Assembly: GCF_037940415.1 (NCBI RefSeq) | Contig: NZ_CP149798.1 | Coordinates: 4,807,001 to 4,871,000, forward strand | DNA: 64,000 nt | Direction of reading: 5' to 3' | Source of the DNA: Streptomyces sp. f51 | GTDB taxonomy: Bacteria; Actinomycetota; Actinomycetes; Streptomycetales; Streptomycetaceae | Part shown: positions 8,662 to 16,896 of the stretch, piece by piece | Numbering within the stretch: position 1 is the stretch's first letter | How the letters are laid out: every line of letters starts with the position of its first letter | Translations under genes and position numbers: made by a program | The notes under the pieces: model-generated | The model's input: the letters and a program-made list of their open reading frames with translations, nothing else | Database searches by the model: none | Told to the model about the DNA's origin: nothing

Positions 8662-9135
8662 ATGCTGCACCACGTCGAGCTGTGGGTACCTGATCTGGAG
8701 CGGGCCGTGCGCTCCTGGGGCTGGCTGCTGGAGCGGCTGGGGTACGCGCCGTACCAGGACTGGCCGGACGGCCGCAGCTGGCGGCTGGGAGAGACCTACC
8801 TCGTCTTCGAGCAGTCCCCCGCCCTGACCGCCGGCCGCCACGACCGTCTGCGCCCGGGACTGAACCACCTCGCCTTCCACGTCGCGAGCGGAGCCGAACT
8901 CGACGTTCTCGTCGCCGAGGCCCCGGCACACGGTTGGACGCTCCTGTTCCCCGACCGGCACCCCCACGCGGGCGGTCCCGGCCACCGGGCCGCCTATCTG
9001 GAGAACGGCGACGGATTCGAGGCGGAACTGGTGGCCAGGCCGGACGGGCCGCCGCACGGCGGAACCCCCGGACAACAGCAGCCGCAGGACGGATGGTTGA
9101 CGTCGAGACGCGAGCCGCCTTCCCGGGGATGTTAA
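8662..9135 (+). CDS. VOC/glyoxalase-fold protein
   Basis: About 157 residues with a single vicinal-oxygen-chelate domain: HHVELWVPDLERAVRSWGWLLERLGY at the start, LNHLAFHV in the middle and AYLENGDGFEAELV at the end, giving the usual His/His/Glu metal-site pattern. Such proteins include glyoxalases, dioxygenases and antibiotic-binding proteins; the role here is unknown. I chose ATG 8662 because the domain begins right there; a GTG at 8602 would add 20 unstructured residues. The C-terminal 25 residues are rich in Gly, Gln and Arg and look disordered. Confidence 0.8.
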   Translation: MLHHVELWVPDLERAVRSWGWLLERLGYAPYQDWPDGRSWRLGETYLVFEQSPALTAGRHDRLRPGLNHLAFHVASGAELDVLVAEAPAHGWTLLFPDRHPHAGGPGHRAAYLENGDGFEAELVARPDGPPHGGTPGQQQPQDGWLTSRREPPSRGC

Positions 9136-9176
9136 TCGCTCGACATCGGCCGGGCGGGCCGGGATGCTTCACCCCG

Positions 9177-9689
9177 ATGACTTCACAGAAACGAACGGAC
9201 AGGCCCCCGGCCTGGGACGAGCGCACCCAGCTGGCCACCTTCCTCGACTACGCCCGTGCCACCGCCCGCGCCAAGTGCGAGGGCTTGTCGGCGGAGGACG
9301 CCCGCAAGGCTCCGCTGCCCGGATCGCCGCTGATGACGCTGAGCGGGCTGATCAACCATCTCCGCTGGGTCGAGTACTACTGGTTCCAGGTGGTCTTCCT
9401 CGGCGAGGAGGACAAGGGTCCCTGGACGGACGAGGACCCCGACCGCGAGATGCGCATCGCCGTCGACCTCCCGCTGTCGCAGCTGCTCGACGAGTACGAG
9501 GAACAGAGCTCCCGCTACAGCGAGTTGGTGGCCGCCCACGACCTCGACGCCAGGGCCGAGCGGCCCGGCCGCGACGGCAGGCACGTGGACCTCCGCTGGA
9601 TCGTCCTGCACCTCGTGGAGGAGACCGCCCGGCACAACGGCCACATCGACATCCTGCGCGAGCTGGCCGACGGCCGGACGGGGGACTGA
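9177..9689 (+). CDS. DUF664/DinB-superfamily protein
   Basis: 170 residues. The four-helix DinB-like fold is indicated by LINHLRWVEYYWFQVVF (about residues 58-74) and by the C-terminal HLVEETARHNGHIDILREL, which supplies the His residues (H...HNGH) of the metal site. This branch (DUF664) includes actinobacterial proteins related to mycothiol-dependent enzymes, and mshB for mycothiol synthesis is in the same window; dependence on mycothiol is only an inference. The stop is two bases before the next start, so the two are probably co-translated. Confidence 0.85.
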   Translation: MTSQKRTDRPPAWDERTQLATFLDYARATARAKCEGLSAEDARKAPLPGSPLMTLSGLINHLRWVEYYWFQVVFLGEEDKGPWTDEDPDREMRIAVDLPLSQLLDEYEEQSSRYSELVAAHDLDARAERPGRDGRHVDLRWIVLHLVEETARHNGHIDILRELADGRTGD

Positions 9690-9691
9690 CC

Positions 9692-10096
9692 ATGACCGAG
9701 GCACCGCTCTCGCACCCCACCATCCGTACGATCACCTTCGACTGCACCGGCGATCCCTACGACGTCGGGCTGTTCTGGAGCAGGCTGCTCGGCAGGCCGC
9801 TCCACGACGACGACAAGCCGGGTGACCCGGAGGCGGTCATCGAGGATCCGTCAGGCGGCCCGACCCTGCTGTTCGTTCAGGTCCCCGAGGGCAAGACGGT
9901 CAAGAACCGCGTCCACCTCGACCTGACCCCGCACGGCCGCACCCGCGACGACGAGGTCGAACGCGCCCTGTCCCTCGGCGCCCGCCGCGTCGCCGACCAC
10001 ATCCGCCCCGACGGCGGCGGCTGGGTCCTCCTCGCGGACCCGGAGGGCAACGAATTCTGCATGGAACGCGGCCCGTTGGAGATGGGCGGGGCCTGA
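9692..10096 (+). CDS. VOC-family protein (glyoxalase_6 type)
   Basis: 134 residues with one VOC domain: TIRTITFDCTGDPYDVGLFWSRLLGRPL, a middle segment KNRVHLDLTP, and the end DGGGWVLLADPEGNEFCMERG, which is the glyoxalase_6 signature LADPEGNEFC. Enzymatic role unknown. Coupled to the DUF664 gene (two-base gap). Followed by a perfect hairpin shared with the convergent second importer operon. Confidence 0.85.
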   Translation: MTEAPLSHPTIRTITFDCTGDPYDVGLFWSRLLGRPLHDDDKPGDPEAVIEDPSGGPTLLFVQVPEGKTVKNRVHLDLTPHGRTRDDEVERALSLGARRVADHIRPDGGGWVLLADPEGNEFCMERGPLEMGGA

Positions 10097-10120
10097 GCGG
10101 GACCGTGCCGCCACACGGGA

Positions 10121-10151
10121 GAAGGCCCGCACCGGAGTGGTGCGGGCCTTC
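10121..10151. terminator. Bidirectional terminator
   Basis: Perfect 13-base stem: GAAGGCCCGCACC (10121-10133), loop GGAGT, GGTGCGGGCCTTC (10139-10151). It separates the VOC gene from the convergent end of the second importer operon. Confidence 0.9.
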
Positions 10152-10239
10152 GTTCCCCTGGAACCGGCGTTCGTGGGCTCGGGTCAATGGGCCGGGAAGG
10201 TCGGTTCCTGAAAGGGGGCGGCTGACGAAAAGGGGTGTG

Positions 10240-11286
10240 TCAGACCGCCGCCTCGGGGTCCTTGGCGAGACGCGGGGCCGGGACGGTCTCCGTCGTCTCC
10301 GGGTAGTGGCAGGCCGTCAGGTGACCGTCGTTGCTGCCCGAGATCTGCACCAGCGGCGGAGCGTCGGTCGCGCACTTCTCCGTCGCCTTCCAGCAGCGGG
10401 TGCGGAAACGGCAGCCGGACGGCGGGTTGAGCGGCGAGGGGACGTCACCCTTGAGCAGGATGCGCTCACGGGTCGGGACGTCGTCCGCGGTCGCCTCGGG
10501 AACGGCGGACATCAGCGCGCGCGTGTACGGGTGGCGCGGGTTGTCGTACAGGTCCTCGCGGTTGGCGATCTCGACGATCTTGCCGAGGTACATCACCGCG
10601 ACGCGCTGCGAGAAGTGCCGCACGATCGCGAGGTCGTGGGCGATGAACAGGAACGCGATGCCCAGGTCCCGCTGGAGGTCCTGGAGCAGGTTGACGACCT
10701 GCGCCTGGATGGAGACGTCGAGCGCCGAGACCGGCTCGTCCGCGACGATCAGCTTCGGCTGGAGCGCGAGCGCGCGGGCCACGCCGATGCGCTGGCGCTG
10801 GCCGCCGGAGAACTCGTGCGGGAAGCGGTTGTAGTGCTCGGGGTTGAGACCGACCGTCTCCAGCAGCTCGCGGACGCGCTTCTCGTGACCGCCGGGCGGG
10901 TTGATCCCGTTGATCTCCATCGGACCCGAGATGATCTTGCCGACCGTCTGCCGCGGGTTCAGCGAGGCGTACGGGTCCTGGAAGATCATCTGGATCTCGG
11001 AGCGGACCGGCGCCAGCTGCTTGCGGTTGGCGTGCGTGATGTCCTGGCCGCGGTACTTGATGCTGCCGCCGGTGGGCTCCAGCAGACGCGTGACCAGCCG
11101 GCCCGTGGTCGACTTGCCACAGCCGGACTCGCCGACCAGGCCGAGGCTCTCGCCCTCGGCGACCTGGAAGTCGAGACCGTCCACGGCCTGGACCGCGCCG
11201 ATCTTCCGCTTGAAGGGGAAGCCGCCCATCACCGGGAAGTGCTTGGTCAGTCCGGTGACGTCCAGGAGGGGGTTCGTGTTGCTCAT
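10240..11286 (-). CDS. Oligopeptide importer ATPase, OppF type (second bldK-like cluster)
   Basis: 348-residue ABC ATPase, last gene of the second importer. Walker A GESGCGKS, signature FSGGQRQRIG, Walker B LIVADEPVSALDVS, H-loop HDLAIVRH, oligo_HPY C-terminus with four Cys (GCRFRTRC, KC, ACHY). The core differs from the ATPase at 6507-7649 at only about one residue in six by eye, though its N-terminus is 28 residues shorter. That closeness, with binding proteins far more different, argues that energy modules were kept interchangeable while substrate choice diverged. Confidence 0.94.
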   Translation of the reverse strand: MSNTNPLLDVTGLTKHFPVMGGFPFKRKIGAVQAVDGLDFQVAEGESLGLVGESGCGKSTTGRLVTRLLEPTGGSIKYRGQDITHANRKQLAPVRSEIQMIFQDPYASLNPRQTVGKIISGPMEINGINPPGGHEKRVRELLETVGLNPEHYNRFPHEFSGGQRQRIGVARALALQPKLIVADEPVSALDVSIQAQVVNLLQDLQRDLGIAFLFIAHDLAIVRHFSQRVAVMYLGKIVEIANREDLYDNPRHPYTRALMSAVPEATADDVPTRERILLKGDVPSPLNPPSGCRFRTRCWKATEKCATDAPPLVQISGSNDGHLTACHYPETTETVPAPRLAKDPEAAV

Positions 11287-11312
11287 GATCGTGAAGTCCC
11301 GTCTCAGTTACG

Positions 11313-12350
11313 TCAGTGCGACCGCGTCGCGGCGAAGTCGGCGAAGAAGTCGCGGCGCTGGTCCGCCGTGAGGTGGCAGGCGGCACCGCGTCCGTCGGTG
11401 ACCTGGAGCGGCGGCTGCTCGGTGGAGCAGAGACCGCCGGTGACCTTCTCCGCGAAGGTGCACCGCGGGTGGAAGCGGCAGCCGGACGGCGGGTTGAGGA
11501 GCGAGGGCGGCGAGCCCGGGATCGGCGACAGCGGAACGTCGACCGGTCCGTCCAGGCTCGGCATGGAGCCCAGCAGGCCCCAGGTGTAGGGGTGCTGCGG
11601 CGCGCGCAGCACCTCCTTCTTGGTGCCCCGCTCCACGCACCGGCCGCCGTACATCACGAGCACGTCGTCCGCGATGTCGGCGATGACGCCGAGGTCGTGC
11701 GTGATGAAGATGATCGCGGTGCCGAACTCCTGCTGGAGGTCCTTGAGCAGGTCCATGATCTGGGCCTGCACGGTGACGTCGAGCGCGGTGGTCGGCTCGT
11801 CGGCGATGAGCAGCTCGGGGTCGCAGACCAGCGCCATCGCGATCATCGCGCGCTGGCGCATACCGCCGGAGAACTGGTGCGGGTAGTCGTCCACCCGGAC
11901 GTCCGGCTGCGGGATGCCCACGCGCCGCAGCATCTCGATCGCCCGCGCCCGGGCCTCCTTCTTGGAGGCACCGGTGTGCTTGCGGTACGTCTCGCCGATC
12001 TGCCGGCCGATGGTGTGGTACGGGGACAGCGAGGCCAGCGCGTCCTGGAAGATCATCGACATCTTGTTGCCGCGCAGCTTCTCCAGCTCCCGCTCGGAGG
12101 CGGTCAGCAACTCCTTGCCGTCGAGCAGGATCTCGCCGTCGATGGCGGTGCGGTCGCGGTCGTGCAGGCCGAGGATCGTCAGGTTCGTGACGGACTTGCC
12201 CGAGCCCGACTCGCCCACGATGCCGAGCGTCTTGCCCTTGGCCAGGTCGAAGGTGAGACCGTCGACGGCCTTGACGACGCCGTCCTCGGTGGAGAAGTGG
12301 ACCTTCAGATCCCTGACGGACAGGAAGGGCTGCTGATCGGTGCTCGTCAC
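11313..12350 (-). CDS. Oligopeptide importer ATPase, OppD type (second bldK-like cluster)
   Basis: 345 residues, GTG start with AGGAG upstream. Walker A GESGSGKS, signature FSGGMRQR, Walker B LLIADEPTTALDVT, H-loop HDLGVIAD, C-terminal Cys set beginning SGCRFHPRC (C-x5-C-x10-C-x16-C). Near-identical in the core to 5432-6493. It partners the OppF-type ATPase 26 bases downstream; the pair powers the permeases encoded just upstream. Confidence 0.94.
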   Translation of the reverse strand: MTSTDQQPFLSVRDLKVHFSTEDGVVKAVDGLTFDLAKGKTLGIVGESGSGKSVTNLTILGLHDRDRTAIDGEILLDGKELLTASERELEKLRGNKMSMIFQDALASLSPYHTIGRQIGETYRKHTGASKKEARARAIEMLRRVGIPQPDVRVDDYPHQFSGGMRQRAMIAMALVCDPELLIADEPTTALDVTVQAQIMDLLKDLQQEFGTAIIFITHDLGVIADIADDVLVMYGGRCVERGTKKEVLRAPQHPYTWGLLGSMPSLDGPVDVPLSPIPGSPPSLLNPPSGCRFHPRCTFAEKVTGGLCSTEQPPLQVTDGRGAACHLTADQRRDFFADFAATRSH

Positions 12351-12422
12351 GGGGACGCTCCTGGGGGGTGATGCGAGGGGTAGCTTGCGGGTCGGCGGGG
12401 GAACGGCGGCGGGGCGCCGGGG

Positions 12423-13403
12423 TCAGGCGAGCCGGATCCGCGGGTCGATGAAGGCGTAGACCGCGTCCACGAGGATGTTGAAGAAGACGATCGCCCCGGA
12501 GGCCACCACGGTGACGGCCAGCAGCATGGGCAGGTCGTTCGCCTCGACGGCGGTCACGGCGAGCTTGCCGATGCCCTGGAGGCTGAAGACCGACTCGGTG
12601 ATGATGGCGCCGCCGATCAGCGTGCCCAGGTCGATGCCGAAGATCGTGACGATCGGGCCCATCGCTCCGCGCCAGGCGAAGCGGAAGAACACCGCGCGCC
12701 GGGACAGGCCCTTGGCGCGGGCCGTGCGCACGTAGTCCTCGCTGAGCTGTTCCACCAGCTGGGAGCGCGTCATACGGGTGTAGTTCGCGGTGAAGATGAT
12801 CGAGAGCGTCAGCCAGGGCAGCAGCAGACCGCCGGCCCAGGCGGCCGGGTCGTCGAAGAACGACGTGTACGAGGGCTGCTCGAGGATGCCGAGCTGCTGG
12901 ACCAGGAAGTACATCGCGATGTAGCCGACGAAGTAGATCTGGAGCGAGGAGCCGATCAGCGAGAACGAGCTGGCGATCTTGTCGGCGGCCTTGCCCTGCT
13001 TGACGGCGGCGATCATGCCCGTGCCGACACCGATGATGAGGAAGAAGACCGACGCGCCGAGCGCGAGGGAGATCGTCAGCGGCATGCGGTCCTTGATCGT
13101 GGCGAGGACCGGCTCGCGGTTGGTGAACGAGAAGCCGAGGCAGGGGGCGTTGCAGTTGCCCAGACCGCCGTAGTCACGCCCGGCGAAGATGCCCTCCAGC
13201 CAGTGCCAGTACTGCACCGGCAGTGGGTCGGCGATCCCGAGGTTGACCCTGACCTGATCCAAGAGCTCCTTGGTGCAGACCTTGCCGCACGCCATGCGGG
13301 CGGGGTCACGCGGGAGCGCGTAGAAGAGCATGAAGGTGACGGCGCTGATGATCAGCAGAATCACAAGTGCGCCGATCACACGGCGGACTAGAAAACGGAG
13401 CAT
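12423..13403 (-). CDS. Oligopeptide importer permease, OppB type (second bldK-like cluster)
   Basis: 326 residues, exactly the length of the first-cluster counterpart. Starts MLRFLVRRVIGALVILLIIS; has the same paired Cys in the outer loop (MACGKVCTKE, NCNAPCLGF), an EAA loop SEDYVRTARAKGLSRRAVFFRFAWRGAMGP and the ending DAVYAFIDPRIRLA. Inner-membrane channel subunit working with the OppC-type permease at 15342-16370. Confidence 0.93.
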   Translation of the reverse strand: MLRFLVRRVIGALVILLIISAVTFMLFYALPRDPARMACGKVCTKELLDQVRVNLGIADPLPVQYWHWLEGIFAGRDYGGLGNCNAPCLGFSFTNREPVLATIKDRMPLTISLALGASVFFLIIGVGTGMIAAVKQGKAADKIASSFSLIGSSLQIYFVGYIAMYFLVQQLGILEQPSYTSFFDDPAAWAGGLLLPWLTLSIIFTANYTRMTRSQLVEQLSEDYVRTARAKGLSRRAVFFRFAWRGAMGPIVTIFGIDLGTLIGGAIITESVFSLQGIGKLAVTAVEANDLPMLLAVTVVASGAIVFFNILVDAVYAFIDPRIRLA

Positions 13404-13500
13404 GGCGTGACTTTCCGGACGGGGCGCCGTCGCCGGGAGTGTGGGGTGGGGGTGAGAGGGGCCGGGGCGGCGGCACGGTGGCCGCCGCCCCGAAGCGGGG

Positions 13501-15264
13501 TCAGGCCTTCGCGGCGTAGACCTTGCCCAGTGCGATGCAGGTGTTGCCGGAGTCGTAGATCACGCCGCCGACCTTGGAGCCGTGGAAGTAGTTGCGGATC
13601 GGGTTGTAGTCCGGAACCACGGCGGCGAGCTGCATGATCTGCTCGTCGATGTCGCCCCACATCTTGGCGGCCTTCTTCGCGTCGGGCTCGATCGTGGCGG
13701 CGGCGATCGCCTTGTCCACGCTCGCGTCCTTCAGCTGCGGCCAGTTGACACCGCCGTCGGCGATCTGGCTGCTGTCGAAGCAGGGCTGGATGACCGCGTA
13801 ACCGGCCGGCCAGTCCGGGCCCCAGCCGGCGGCGAACATGTCGTACTGGTTGTCCAGCTGGCCGATCTGGCTGTAGAAGGAGGTCTTGTCGACCTGCTTC
13901 ACGACCGGGGTGAAGCCCGCCTTGGTCAGCGCGGTCTTGATCGCGACGGCCTGCTTGACCGCGTTGTCCGACTGCTGCATGGCGACGACGATGCGCTGGC
14001 CCGTCTTGCCGGCCTCCTTGAGGAGGGCCTTGGCCTTCTCGGGGTCACCCATGGGCTTCGACTTCTTCTCGTAGAGGTCGAAGTCCTTGTGACCCGGGGT
14101 GAGCGGGCTGATGATCGTGGTGGCGGTCGCCGTGGAGAGCGAGCCACCGCGGATCTGCTGGAGCTGCTTCGAGGGCCACGCGAAGTTGAGCGCCTGGCGC
14201 ACCTTGACGTCGGTGACGCGCTTGGTGTTGATCGCGAAGTAGTAGCAGGTGGTGTCGACCTGGGTCAGGACGCGCTTCTTGAGCGTCGGGTCCGTCATGA
14301 CCTTCTGGATGCGCTCGGCGGCGACCTCGTTGAGCAGCGACAGCGTGAACTGGTCGTTGCCCTGGTCGGCGATGTAGCGGTCCGTGGAGGCCAGCGACTG
14401 GAAGCCGAACTGGAACTCGAACTTGTCCGGGTACGCGTTGCGCAGCGGGTCCGTCTCGGCGACCCAGTGGGTGTTGCGGACCAGCGACGCGCCCTTGCCG
14501 ATGCTGCGGCTGGCGATCTTGTAGGGGCCGCAGGAGAGCGGGTGCTTGTCGTACTTCTCCTTGGTGTCGTGCTTCTTGGGCACGATGGAGAAGCCGCGCA
14601 TGGCGACCATGAAGTTGAAGTCGGCGTGGGCCTCCTTCAGCTTGAACGTGATGGTCTTGCCGCTGACCTCGATGGAGTCGAGGTGCTTGCCCGCGTAGGG
14701 GCCCTTGTACTTGTCGCCGCCGATGAGCCAGCCCTGCGGGTAGCGGGGGCCCTGGGTGACGAAGGAGGCGAAGAGACGCTCGAAGGTCCAGCGCACGTCC
14801 TCGATCGTGACGTCGGCGCCGTCTTCCCACTTCACGTTGTCCTTCAGCGTGAAGGACCAGGTCTTGCCGCCGTCGGCCGCGGTGCCGGCGTCCGTGGCGA
14901 GGTCACCCACGAGGGTGGTGCCGCCCTTGGAGTCGACCTTGTAGCCGGTCAGACCGCGCAGGAACAGGACCGAGCAGGCGCCCTCGTACGAGGAGTAGAG
15001 CTGCGCCGGGTCCAGGTGGTCCCAGTCGATCTGGTCGAGCGTGTAGATCGTGCCGCCCTTGACCGCGCCGGCGACCTCGGGGGCCGGACCGGTGGAGTCG
15101 GCCTTGGTGCCGACCGCGATGGTGGCCGCCTTGGCCTTCGCCACGGACGGGGCCTTGTTGCTGCCGCTCCCGCCTCCGTTGCCGCTGCTGCACGCGCTGA
15201 GCACCGTGGTCGCACCGGCGGCCACACCAGTGGCTATGAGGAAGTTTCTGCGGGAAAAGGACAT
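13501..15264 (-). CDS. Oligopeptide-binding lipoprotein with Tat signal (second bldK-like cluster)
   Basis: 587 residues, SBP_bac_5 family. The signal is twin-arginine: MSFSRRNFLIATG with RR at 5-6, then a lipobox VLSAC with the lipid Cys at 25. So this receptor is predicted to cross the membrane folded, unlike the Sec-type paralogue at 2539-4347. Shared family blocks are HLDPAQLYSSYEG, LVGDLATDAG, DGGKTWSFTLKDNVKWEDG and FERLFASFVTQGPRYPQ. By eye identity to the first-cluster protein is about 45 percent, much lower than for the ATPases. The ligand is unknown; an oligopeptide is likely. Confidence 0.93.
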   Translation of the reverse strand: MSFSRRNFLIATGVAAGATTVLSACSSGNGGGSGSNKAPSVAKAKAATIAVGTKADSTGPAPEVAGAVKGGTIYTLDQIDWDHLDPAQLYSSYEGACSVLFLRGLTGYKVDSKGGTTLVGDLATDAGTAADGGKTWSFTLKDNVKWEDGADVTIEDVRWTFERLFASFVTQGPRYPQGWLIGGDKYKGPYAGKHLDSIEVSGKTITFKLKEAHADFNFMVAMRGFSIVPKKHDTKEKYDKHPLSCGPYKIASRSIGKGASLVRNTHWVAETDPLRNAYPDKFEFQFGFQSLASTDRYIADQGNDQFTLSLLNEVAAERIQKVMTDPTLKKRVLTQVDTTCYYFAINTKRVTDVKVRQALNFAWPSKQLQQIRGGSLSTATATTIISPLTPGHKDFDLYEKKSKPMGDPEKAKALLKEAGKTGQRIVVAMQQSDNAVKQAVAIKTALTKAGFTPVVKQVDKTSFYSQIGQLDNQYDMFAAGWGPDWPAGYAVIQPCFDSSQIADGGVNWPQLKDASVDKAIAAATIEPDAKKAAKMWGDIDEQIMQLAAVVPDYNPIRNYFHGSKVGGVIYDSGNTCIALGKVYAAKA

Positions 15265-15341
15265 GGCTTACCTGCCTAGTGGTGGGTGAATTGAGAGACG
15301 GGTAACCAGCCGGACGACTTCGACCGGGGCTGGGATGGAAG

Positions 15342-16370
15342 TCAGCGCTTGGACTTCGGGTCGAGTGCGTCGCGGACCGAGTCTCCGAGCAGGTTGAAGG
15401 CGAGGACGAAGATGATCATCGAGACGCCCGGGAAGATCATGAAGGTGATGTCTTCCGTGTAGAAGCTGGCGCCGCGCTGGATCATGACGCCCCAGTCGGG
15501 GGTCGGGTCCTGGATGCCCGCGCCGAGGAAGGCGAGTCCCGCCTCTGCCGTGACGTATGCCGGCAGCATGAGGGTGGACTGGATCAGGATCGGCGTCCAG
15601 AGGTTGGGCAGCAGTTCCTTGAAGACGATGCGGCGCGAGGACGCGCCGGTCACCTTCGCCGCCTCGACGAACTCACGTTCCCGCAGGCCGAGGACCTGAC
15701 CGCGCAGCAGACGCGCGATGGAGGCCCAGCCGAAGGCGGAGAGGACGAGGATCAGGCAGGTGGCCCGCAGCCAGGTCGGGACGTCCTCGTTGAAGGGCAC
15801 GAAGAGCGTGTAGACGACCGGCATGAAGGCGATGAAGAAAAGCGTGGACGGGAACGACAGCAGGATGTCGATGACCCGGCCGACGAGGTAGTCCGTCCGG
15901 CCGCCGAGGTATCCCGCGGTGATGCCGATGACGACACCGACCACGGTGGTCAGCAGGGTGGCGGCGGTGGCGATCATCAGCGAGGTGCGGATGCCGTACA
16001 GCAGGAACGTGAAGACGTCACGGCCCAGCTGGGGCTCGATGCCGAACCAGAAGTTGCCGTCGATGCCGCCGTTGGGCTTGACCGGGAAGGCGAAGTCGTT
16101 GAGCAGACCGTCCGTCTCCTGGCCGTACTGCTCGTACGGGTTCTTCCCGTACAGCTTGGCTATCAGCGGCGCGCAGATCGCGATCGCGAAGAAGAAGACC
16201 ACGATGTACGCGGAAAGGACACCGGTCCGGTCGCGCCGGAACCGCTTCCAGGCGAGTCGACCCGGGGAGCGACTCTCTGAGCCCTTGGGGGTGGAAGACG
16301 GAGCCGGGGTCTTGCCGGTCTCGTCGGTCACCTCAAGTGGGGCGGCCGCGGATGGAGTAGGGGGGGTCAT
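15342..16370 (-). CDS. Oligopeptide importer permease, OppC type (second bldK-like cluster)
   Basis: 342 residues, first gene of the second importer. A Pro/Ala/Thr-rich cytosolic start (MTPPTPSAAA) precedes SPGRLAWKRFRRDRTGVLSAY and the first helix; EAA loop REFVEAAKVTGASSRRIVFKELLPN. The ATG at 16370 has GGAG four bases upstream on the minus strand; an open frame continues to 16439 but lacks a site there. Divergent from the third importer across 526 bases of AT-richer DNA. Confidence 0.92.
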   Translation of the reverse strand: MTPPTPSAAAPLEVTDETGKTPAPSSTPKGSESRSPGRLAWKRFRRDRTGVLSAYIVVFFFAIAICAPLIAKLYGKNPYEQYGQETDGLLNDFAFPVKPNGGIDGNFWFGIEPQLGRDVFTFLLYGIRTSLMIATAATLLTTVVGVVIGITAGYLGGRTDYLVGRVIDILLSFPSTLFFIAFMPVVYTLFVPFNEDVPTWLRATCLILVLSAFGWASIARLLRGQVLGLREREFVEAAKVTGASSRRIVFKELLPNLWTPILIQSTLMLPAYVTAEAGLAFLGAGIQDPTPDWGVMIQRGASFYTEDITFMIFPGVSMIIFVLAFNLLGDSVRDALDPKSKR

Positions 16371-16684
16371 GATGCTCCAGGCCCGAGGGGTCAAGGGCTC
16401 CGCAGGGCGCTCCCTACGGGCTACGCCGGACTTTTTCAACGCAATTCATGCAAGGTCAATAAAATCTCGGTCGCCTTGGTTTTCTCTTTACTTTCTTTGC
16501 CTCGGCTTGACCTCAGCGTAACTACGCGTGTAGCGCACTGTGGCCGTTCTGTGTCCGGATTCGGACCAATGTGGCGAAACGGGCAATGAGTTCGTTATCC
16601 GGACGCCAGAGTCTCGGAATGCGTACATCTCGTGCACTGGAATGAACAGTTCCGCATCGATGCGTGAAGATCTGTTGCGCCAAA

Positions 16685-16724
16685 GGTCAAGATCGTCTTG
16701 ATCGTTGGTCAAGATCATTTGACG
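16685..16724 (+). promoter_or_regulatory. Operator-like repeat array upstream of third importer
   Basis: GGTCAAGATC occurs at 16685-16694 and 16707-16716, a 22-base period, with the inverted element CTTGATC (16697-16703) between them. The central part is a perfect inverted repeat TCAAGA-TCG-TCTTGA. A TTGACG at 16720-16725 follows directly and could be a -35 box, which would place the array where an activator or repressor would act. Confidence 0.5.
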
Positions 16725-16740
16725 GAGCGTCCGGAGTGCC

Positions 16741-16770
16741 CCCTTCCGGATGGATCGCCACCCGGAAGGG
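16741..16770 (+). promoter_or_regulatory. Leader hairpin of third importer
   Basis: CCCTTCCGG (16741-16749) and CCGGAAGGG (16762-16770) form a perfect 9-base stem with a 12-base loop, 127 bases before the lipoprotein start. No T tract follows, so it may be a regulatory RNA element or a protein site rather than a terminator. Confidence 0.4.
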
Positions 16771-16896
16771 TGGGGTAAATGTGCGATGTGCCCCGTATGG
16801 ACAGATATTGGGCCCCATAGGCACAGCGCACCGGAGCCGGACGCCCGACCCCGACCCCGGCGCCGGCGGCACAGCGCACTCTCGAGGAGGCACTCC

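Larger units (their letters stand above)
16371..16896. promoter_or_regulatory. Divergent control region between second and third peptide importers
   Basis: 526 bases without a credible gene and clearly richer in A and T (for example TTGGTTTTCTCTTTACTTTC near 16478). Near the plus-strand side are TCAAGA-TCG-TCTTGA (16687-16701) flanked by two GGTCAAGATC copies (16685-16694, 16707-16716), and a leader hairpin at 16741-16770. An imperfect inverted repeat pairs GTGCCCCGTATGG (around 16788) with CCCCATAGGCAC (around 16813). The arrangement suggests coordinated control of the two transporters. Confidence 0.55.

Noticed and set aside
7773..10096. Mobile-element insertion between the importer copies
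   Set aside because: No transposase, integrase, terminal inverted repeats or target duplication were found around the four genes.
13582..15279. 565-codon plus frame opposite the Tat-type receptor
   Set aside because: Mirror of a real gene on the minus strand; product repetitive in Gly, Val, Arg and Asp.
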